10,122 bases of DNA, taken from DASPKO01 sp035628055. GTDB taxonomy: Bacteria > Planctomycetota > Phycisphaerae > Phycisphaerales > UBA1924. Below the pieces are notes generated by a model. That model saw only the letters and a list, made by a program, of their open reading frames with translations. It was not told the DNA's origin and did not search any database. Of this stretch, positions 6,419 through 10,122 are shown one piece after another. Both the position numbers and the translations under genes were made by a program. The number at the start of each line of letters is the position of its first letter. Position 1 is the stretch's first letter. The stretch is taken from positions 1-10,122 of the forward strand of contig DASPKO010000032.1 in assembly GCA_035628055.1 (NCBI GenBank), read 5' to 3'.

Positions 6419-7180
6419 TCAGCGACGCCGGCGGAGGACGAGCGGGAAGCCGATCGCAAACAGGGCCGCCGCCCCCGGTGCCGGCACGTCGTTGACCTGG
6501 AAGGTGTACGGACCGGTCGGACGGTCGGGGGCGTTGGGGACCTGCTGCTGGACGGGGGGTGGGCCACCGCCCGGGGGCCACGAGCCGCTGAAGCAGTTGC
6601 CCCCGACCCACATGTTGTCGATGTCGAACCCGCCGTTGGGCTCCCAGATCTCGAAGTAGTAGGTGGCGGGGCAGGGGCAGACGCGGATGAGCGCGGCGAT
6701 GCGCACGGCGTCGACGTACCCGCCCGGGATGGGCAGAGGCGTGAGCCCGACCGCGAGAACGTTGACCTGTGTGGGCGGCGCGACGACGTTGAGGATGTTG
6801 ACGCTGACGGTGGGGCCGGGAAGGACCGCGGTGGCGTAGAGGTCGACGCAGACGTAGACCTCCTTGAAGTCGGGCGGGCTCTGGATGTCGCAGATGTCGA
6901 TGCGGAAGCGCGAGTTCTGGCCCGGAGGGACGATGAGGCGGCCGCCGGCGATGGCGCCGAGGTTGGGCGTGCCCGTGGTGAACGGCGGGAAGCAGCCGGG
7001 GGCGGTGATGAGCTGCGAAGGGGTGGGGGGATAGAGCCCGTCGTTGAAGTCGTAGCAGACCTGGTCGTTGGTACCGAGATTCTGGCCCCACCACGCGGGA
7101 GGGGTCGGGGCCTGGGCACGGGCGGCGGAGGCGGCGGTGAAGAGGGCGAGGCCGGCGGCCAGGAGAGTCGGAGCGCGCAT
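6419..7180 (-). CDS. Cys-rich secreted beta protein with PEP-CTERM-like tail
   Basis: The product is 253 residues. The start at 7180 has a weak SD AAGGGA (7187-7192, 6 nt spacing) and opens a signal peptide MRAPTLLAAGLALFTAASAA ending ARA before Gln. The frame stays open upstream to 7276, but those 32 residues (Pro/Arg-rich) are not signal-like. The mature protein has several Cys residues (DQVCYDFND, PGCFPPF, RIDICDI, VYVCVDLY, RVCPCPATYYFEIW, GGNCFSG), suggesting disulfides outside the cytoplasm, and beta-strand alternation throughout. FEIWEPNGGFDIDNMWV resembles the final strands of jelly-roll surface domains. A Gly/Pro/Gln-rich linker leads to the tail VPAPGAAALFAIGF plus RRRR, a PEP-CTERM-like signal without the LALLG core seen at 430 and 1705. 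I do not recognise the domain; it is probably structural or ligand-binding. It lies between two dockerin-type genes on the same strand. Confidence 0.85.
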   Translation of the reverse strand: MRAPTLLAAGLALFTAASAARAQAPTPPAWWGQNLGTNDQVCYDFNDGLYPPTPSQLITAPGCFPPFTTGTPNLGAIAGGRLIVPPGQNSRFRIDICDIQSPPDFKEVYVCVDLYATAVLPGPTVSVNILNVVAPPTQVNVLAVGLTPLPIPGGYVDAVRIAALIRVCPCPATYYFEIWEPNGGFDIDNMWVGGNCFSGSWPPGGGPPPVQQQVPNAPDRPTGPYTFQVNDVPAPGAAALFAIGFPLVLRRRR

Positions 7181-7248
7181 GGGTGATCCCTTCGGCAACA
7201 GTCCCCCCCGGTGGCCAGACGGCCCGCGCCGCCTGATCCCCGGCGCGC

Positions 7249-7276
7249 AGTGTACCGGGACGACTGGCTGAAACAA
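7249..7276 (-). promoter_or_regulatory. Possible promoter of the Cys-rich PEP-CTERM-like gene
   Basis: On the - strand TTGTTT (7271-7276), a 16 bp spacer and TACACT (7249-7254) lie 68 bp before the ATG at 7180. A hairpin with arms gcgccg and cggcgc (7226-7246) lies in the predicted leader. The match is moderate. A TATAAC further upstream (around 7344-7349) lacks a plausible -35. Confidence 0.35.
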
Positions 7277-7435
7277 GAGTTTCGTGCGGTGGCGGTGCCG
7301 AGCGACACGAGAAGGAACGCGCGGCGCCCGTCCGCGGACGTTTGTTATAAGTCCTTGCGTTCGGCGGGTTGCCCCCGCGCGGCGGTCGTGGTGGTGGCGT
7401 GACGGCCGTGCGCGAGCGGGGACCTCAGATGGGAG

Positions 7436-9502
7436 TCACGGGCACCCGCCGCCGGAGATGGCGGCGAACCAGGCCGACAGGAAGGCGGAGATGTCGGCGG
7501 TGGTGGTGGAGCCGGAGTTGTTGAAGTCGGCAGTGGTCGTGCCGCCCGAGATGTCCGCGAACCAGGCGGAGAGGAACGCGGAGATGTCGCTGGTGGTGAC
7601 GGTGCCGGAGTCATTGAAGTCGGCGGGGCAGGCCGAGCCGGCGACGACGCGCACGCCGTCGGCCAGGTACTCGAGCTCGAAGCCGGGCGGGAGAGCGACC
7701 GACGAGAACTGGCCCGAGCAGGAGCCGCAGGTCAGGATGGTGAAGACGGCGCCGGGAGCGGGAGCGAAGCCCCCCAGGAGCGTGACGGTGAGTGCGCCGT
7801 CCAGGACGGCGGCGCTGGTGACGACGAGCTGATCGTGCCCGGAGCCGGGCACCGTTCCCGCGAGGTCGACGTGCAGGGCTGCCGAGGGCCCTTGCGTGTA
7901 GAACGGCGTGGCGAGCGTGCCGAGCGGGGCGCCGGGCTCGACGCGCCCGCCCGTGTTGCTCAGGCCGATGGTGACCTCGCCCGTGCCGGTGAGGCGCCCG
8001 GCGGCGAGGGGGAGCGGGAATCCGCCGGCGCCGTACTGATCGATGACCGTGCCGCTGAGAACGATCGATCCCGACTCGGCCTGCGTGAGGCTGGAGAATC
8101 CAAGCCGTCCCGCGTCGACCTCGACGGTGCCGGTGTTCAGGAAGGGCACGGAGATGATGGTCGGGTTCTCGGGCGCGCCGGCGGACTTGCGGAGGGTGCC
8201 ATGATTGATGAACTGACCCGAGGTGAAGATGCCGCTGAGGTCCGAATCGGTCTGGCAATCCAGCAGGGCCCCCGCTTGGTTGATGAAGACCGAGGTCTCG
8301 GTGAGGACGAGATGATTGCCGGTCCAGGTGATGGAGCCGTAGTTGTTGAAGATGGCGTTCGCGGACAGGGAGGTGTAGGCCGCGCCCTGGAAGAGGCCGA
8401 TGGCGCTGGCGGCGAGGTTGGTCGTGCCGGAGTTGAAGCTGGCTCCCTCGGAGGTCAGGCTTCCGGTCACGGTGAGGGTGCCGGTGCCGGCGCGGCCGGT
8501 GCGCAGCAGGAGGTGATTCACGAGCGCCGTGGCGCCGGGGGCGACATCGAGGCCGTAACCCTCGGCGCCCAGGAGCCCGGGGCCCGAGACCACGACGTTG
8601 CCCAAGGTAGCGAAGGTTCCGGCGATCGAGAGCGAGCCGGCCGCGGAGATCGCCACGGTGCCGGCGAGCAGAGTGTCGGGTCCCGTGAGGCGGAGGGCGC
8701 CGGTCTGGACATCGACGAGCCCGGTGGACTGGAACTGGGAGGCGATGGTCGTGGTGCCCGAGCCGCCCTGCTTGCGGAAGGTGCCGTCGTTGAAGAGATA
8801 CCCGAGACCGATGATGCCCGCCATGCTGCCATCCCCGGTTGCCAGGATGGTGGCGCCGGCGAGGTTGCGAAGAATCCCCCCCGGCGGGTTCTGGCTGTAG
8901 GCGCCGTCGATCGTGAGGGTGGTATCGCCCTCCCACGTCAGGGCGCTATGAATTCGCAGGTCGCCCGTGATCTCGAGCGGCGCGGTGGGCGGGACGGTCA
9001 CGGCGGCGTGGGCCTCGTGGATTCCGGAGCCGAACGAGAAGCTGTGTCCGGGCTGGTAGGCGGTCGTGACCGGCTGGTTGTAGACGAATGTTCCGCCCCC
9101 GAGGAGGTAGGAGCGGATCTCGACGGGGGCGTCGAAGGTGGCGTGCTGGTAGACGTAGAGGGGGGCCGTGACTGTGAATGGGGTGGTCACGAAGAGCGTG
9201 GCGATCTCGCCGCCGTTGCACGTGGCGGGGGCGGTGTTAATGTGGGCGGTGTCGCCCGGCCCGGGCATGGGCGGGCAGACGCACCAGGTGAAGGTGTTCC
9301 AGTTGTTGGCGTAGAGGCCGTCGGGGCAGTCGAGCCCGTTGCCGCAGCACGAGGTCCAGAGGTTGTTCCCGCACATGTTGCTGAAGTGGTACACCCCCTG
9401 CGCCGAGGCGGGTTGGGGTAGCCAGGCAAGCGTGACGGCGGCGACGCACAGAAAGACGAGAACCGATCGACGCGGACGCGGGCGCGGGAGGAGCGTATTC
9501 AT
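7436..9502 (-). CDS. Autotransporter-like beta-helix secreted protein with C-terminal GC-type dockerin
   Basis: The product is 688 residues. The start at 9502 opens a signal peptide with a basic n-region (RPRPRRS), hydrophobic core and cleavage PASA before Gln35. In-frame ATGs at 9511 and 9568 are possible, but 9511 overlaps the predicted -10 box and neither has an SD. The N-terminal region is Cys- and Trp-rich (MCGNNLWTSCCGNG, NTFTWCVCPPMPGPGDTA). Next is a long run of parallel beta-helix-like turns with two clear copies of a recurring unit, FNDGTFRKQGG to TGLVDVQTGALRL and FINHGTLRKSAG to TGTVEVDAGRLGF. The segment before the tail, VEPGAPLGTL, then DQLVVTSAAVLDGALTVTLL, GAVFTILTC and SGQF, matches the passenger-end pattern of autotransporter-type proteins, though no beta-barrel follows. 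Residues 625-688 are the dockerin module. It is probably an elongated surface stalk or adhesin; the ligand is unknown. Confidence 0.9.
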   Translation of the reverse strand: MNTLLPRPRPRRSVLVFLCVAAVTLAWLPQPASAQGVYHFSNMCGNNLWTSCCGNGLDCPDGLYANNWNTFTWCVCPPMPGPGDTAHINTAPATCNGGEIATLFVTTPFTVTAPLYVYQHATFDAPVEIRSYLLGGGTFVYNQPVTTAYQPGHSFSFGSGIHEAHAAVTVPPTAPLEITGDLRIHSALTWEGDTTLTIDGAYSQNPPGGILRNLAGATILATGDGSMAGIIGLGYLFNDGTFRKQGGSGTTTIASQFQSTGLVDVQTGALRLTGPDTLLAGTVAISAAGSLSIAGTFATLGNVVVSGPGLLGAEGYGLDVAPGATALVNHLLLRTGRAGTGTLTVTGSLTSEGASFNSGTTNLAASAIGLFQGAAYTSLSANAIFNNYGSITWTGNHLVLTETSVFINQAGALLDCQTDSDLSGIFTSGQFINHGTLRKSAGAPENPTIISVPFLNTGTVEVDAGRLGFSSLTQAESGSIVLSGTVIDQYGAGGFPLPLAAGRLTGTGEVTIGLSNTGGRVEPGAPLGTLATPFYTQGPSAALHVDLAGTVPGSGHDQLVVTSAAVLDGALTVTLLGGFAPAPGAVFTILTCGSCSGQFSSVALPPGFELEYLADGVRVVAGSACPADFNDSGTVTTSDISAFLSAWFADISGGTTTADFNNSGSTTTADISAFLSAWFAAISGGGCP
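7439..7630 (-). repeat. GC-type dockerin module, copy 3
   Basis: It encodes 64 residues, CPADFNDSGTVTTSDISAFL through GGGCP, with two intact loops (DFNDSGTVTTSD and DFNNSGSTTTAD). It is 55 of 64 residues identical to copy 4 by hand count. The DNA is even closer in places, with uninterrupted identical runs of about 40 bp (for example around 7480-7519 versus 9759-9798). Confidence 0.88.
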
Positions 9503-9509
9503 GGCGGCC

Positions 9510-9537
9510 ATTATGTTGTATGAGCGACAAGGATCAA
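9510..9537 (-). promoter_or_regulatory. Promoter giving a probable leaderless mRNA for the beta-helix gene
   Basis: On the - strand TTGATC (9532-9537), a 16 bp spacer and CATAAT (9510-9515) are followed by 7 bp and then the A of the ATG at 9502. Transcription is therefore predicted to begin at or next to the start codon. No Shine-Dalgarno is present, which agrees with a leaderless message. Confidence 0.55.
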
Positions 9538-9637
9538 GCACAAAGGCAAGAAACAGGGGGCGGCGCAACGTGCGAGCTTGCCGCGCCGCGCTGGCGCGCC
9601 GCCGCGGAACCCTGTCGCGTTCTTGAAGAGGCGCATG

Positions 9638-9658
9638 AAAAACCCCCGGCTGCGGGGG
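9638..9658 (-). terminator. Intrinsic terminator of the partial dockerin gene
   Basis: On the - strand a 6 bp perfect stem CCCCCG/CGGGGG with a CAGC loop (9643-9658) is followed directly by TTTTT (9638-9642). It lies 57 bp after the stop at 9715-9717 and separates that gene from the beta-helix gene. It is the most canonical terminator in the window. Confidence 0.85.
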
Positions 9659-9714
9659 CTGTGATGGTGACGTGACGGTGAGGCGCCCTTGCGATGGCGC
9701 TCATCGAGTTGGCA

Positions 9715-10122
9715 TTACGGGCACCCGCCGGCCGCGATGGCCGCGAACCAGGCCGAGAGGAAGGCGGAGATGTCGGCGGTGGTGGTGGAGCCGGAGTGGT
9801 TGAAGTCGGCGTTGGTGGTGCCGTTGACGACGTCGGCGAACCAGGCGGTGAGGAAGGCGGAGATGTCGCTGGTGGTGACGGTGCCGGAGTTGTTGAAGTC
9901 GGCGGGGCAGGGGGGGACGGGGAGCGGGATGCGCACGACGGCCTCGCCGCGATCGGTGTTGTTGGCGCCGCAGAGGGCGCCGGCCGCATCGCGCAGGGTG
10001 ACGTTCACGAGCACGGCGCCATCGATGAAGGCGATGTCGTCGTTCCCGAAGGTGCGGATGTAGACCGCGTCGTTGAACGTGCCGTCGCCGTCGAGATCGA
10101 CGGGGTCGTTCTCGCGGGCGAG
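9715..10122 (-). CDS. Secreted GC-type dockerin protein, C-terminal 135 residues only
   Basis: The frame is open from the right edge of the window to TAA at 9715-9717, so the start lies outside. The visible part opens with ARENDPVDLDGDGTFNDAVY, which contains an Asp-rich DLDGDGTFND loop like those of calcium-binding extracellular repeats. A beta-rich stretch follows (AFIDGAVLVNVTLRD, then ALCGANNTDRGEAVV), a short Pro linker (IPLPVPP) and the dockerin module (CPADFNNSG to AAGGCP). An internal GTG at 10012-10014 could be read as a start, but it falls in the middle of a beta segment and has no signal peptide after it. The protein is extracellular by analogy with its neighbours. The N-terminal domain, and so any specific role, cannot be judged from here. 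Confidence 0.85.
   Translation of the reverse strand, partial: LARENDPVDLDGDGTFNDAVYIRTFGNDDIAFIDGAVLVNVTLRDAAGALCGANNTDRGEAVVRIPLPVPPCPADFNNSGTVTTSDISAFLTAWFADVVNGTTNADFNHSGSTTTADISAFLSAWFAAIAAGGCP
9718..9909 (-). repeat. GC-type dockerin module, copy 4
   Basis: It encodes 64 residues, CPADFNNSGTVTTSDISAFL through AAGGCP, with both loops intact (DFNNSGTVTTSD and DFNHSGSTTTAD). It is the closest relative of copy 3 at 7439-7630, though the proteins in front of the two modules look unrelated where both are visible. Confidence 0.88.

Noticed and set aside
5298..6659. Long open frame on the + strand (453 codons) opposite the HAF-repeat gene
   Set aside because: It has no signal peptide, no RBS and an Asp/Gly/Ala/Arg-biased composition typical of the complement of a GC-rich gene. 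The - strand frame has clear domains and repeats.
6264..7094. N-terminal extension of the HAF-repeat frame to 7094
   Set aside because: It overlaps the Cys-rich gene at 6419-7180 in another frame, is Arg/Pro/His-rich, and would bury the signal peptide that begins at 6263 behind a good SD.
7835..9421. Long open frame on the + strand (528 codons) opposite the beta-helix gene
   Set aside because: It is an antisense shadow: Gly/Glu/Arg/Ala-rich, with no recognisable motif, whereas the - strand encodes signal peptide, helix repeats and dockerin.
4992..9909. Repeated dockerin DNA as a CRISPR array or mobile element
   Set aside because: The copies are about 190 bp, in frame at gene ends, encode a known type of domain, and lack regular spacers, terminal inverted repeats or target duplications.

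Overview
The window is strongly GC-rich and densely coding. It carries eight exported-protein genes and nothing I recognise as metabolic, replicative or mobile. Two kinds of C-terminal tail point to a planctomycete, most likely of class Phycisphaerae (inference). Four proteins end in a PEP-CTERM-like sorting signal: a P-x-P-[G/A] motif, a short hydrophobic stretch and an Arg-rich tail. The other four end in a module of about 64 residues that starts CPADFN, holds two dockerin-type calcium loops and ends in GC or GCP. This is the 'GC-type dockerin' known from Phycisphaerales surface proteins.

Layout: positions 2-4885 are read on the + strand and 4989-10122 on the - strand. The two halves converge on a symmetric terminator hairpin at 4924-4953. 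The + half holds the 3' part of a PEP-CTERM-like gene (2-430), an intact tandem paralogue (953-1705), a LamG/concanavalin-A-like PEP-CTERM-like protein (1905-2624), and a long Ig-repeat dockerin protein (2780-4885) broken by three -1 frameshifts. In order of transcription, the - half holds the 3' part of a dockerin protein (9715-10122), a large beta-helix/autotransporter-like dockerin protein (7436-9502), a Cys-rich PEP-CTERM-like protein (6419-7180) and a HAF-repeat dockerin protein (4989-6263) whose seven repeats suggest a seven-bladed propeller.

All six visible N-termini carry a signal peptide. Genes are mostly separated by 100-500 bp, several with their own terminator or promoter candidates, so they look like single transcription units rather than one operon. 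I infer a cluster of cell-surface or extracellular-matrix proteins that use two anchoring routes side by side. The partners of those routes (exosortase, cohesin-like receptor) are not in the window. No CRISPR array, tRNA, rRNA, IS element or defence module was found. The points most worth checking are the triple frameshift, the near-identical dockerin DNA in separate genes, RNA hairpins at two ribosome binding sites, a probable leaderless start at 9502, and a shared promoter-plus-leader box in front of two adjacent genes.
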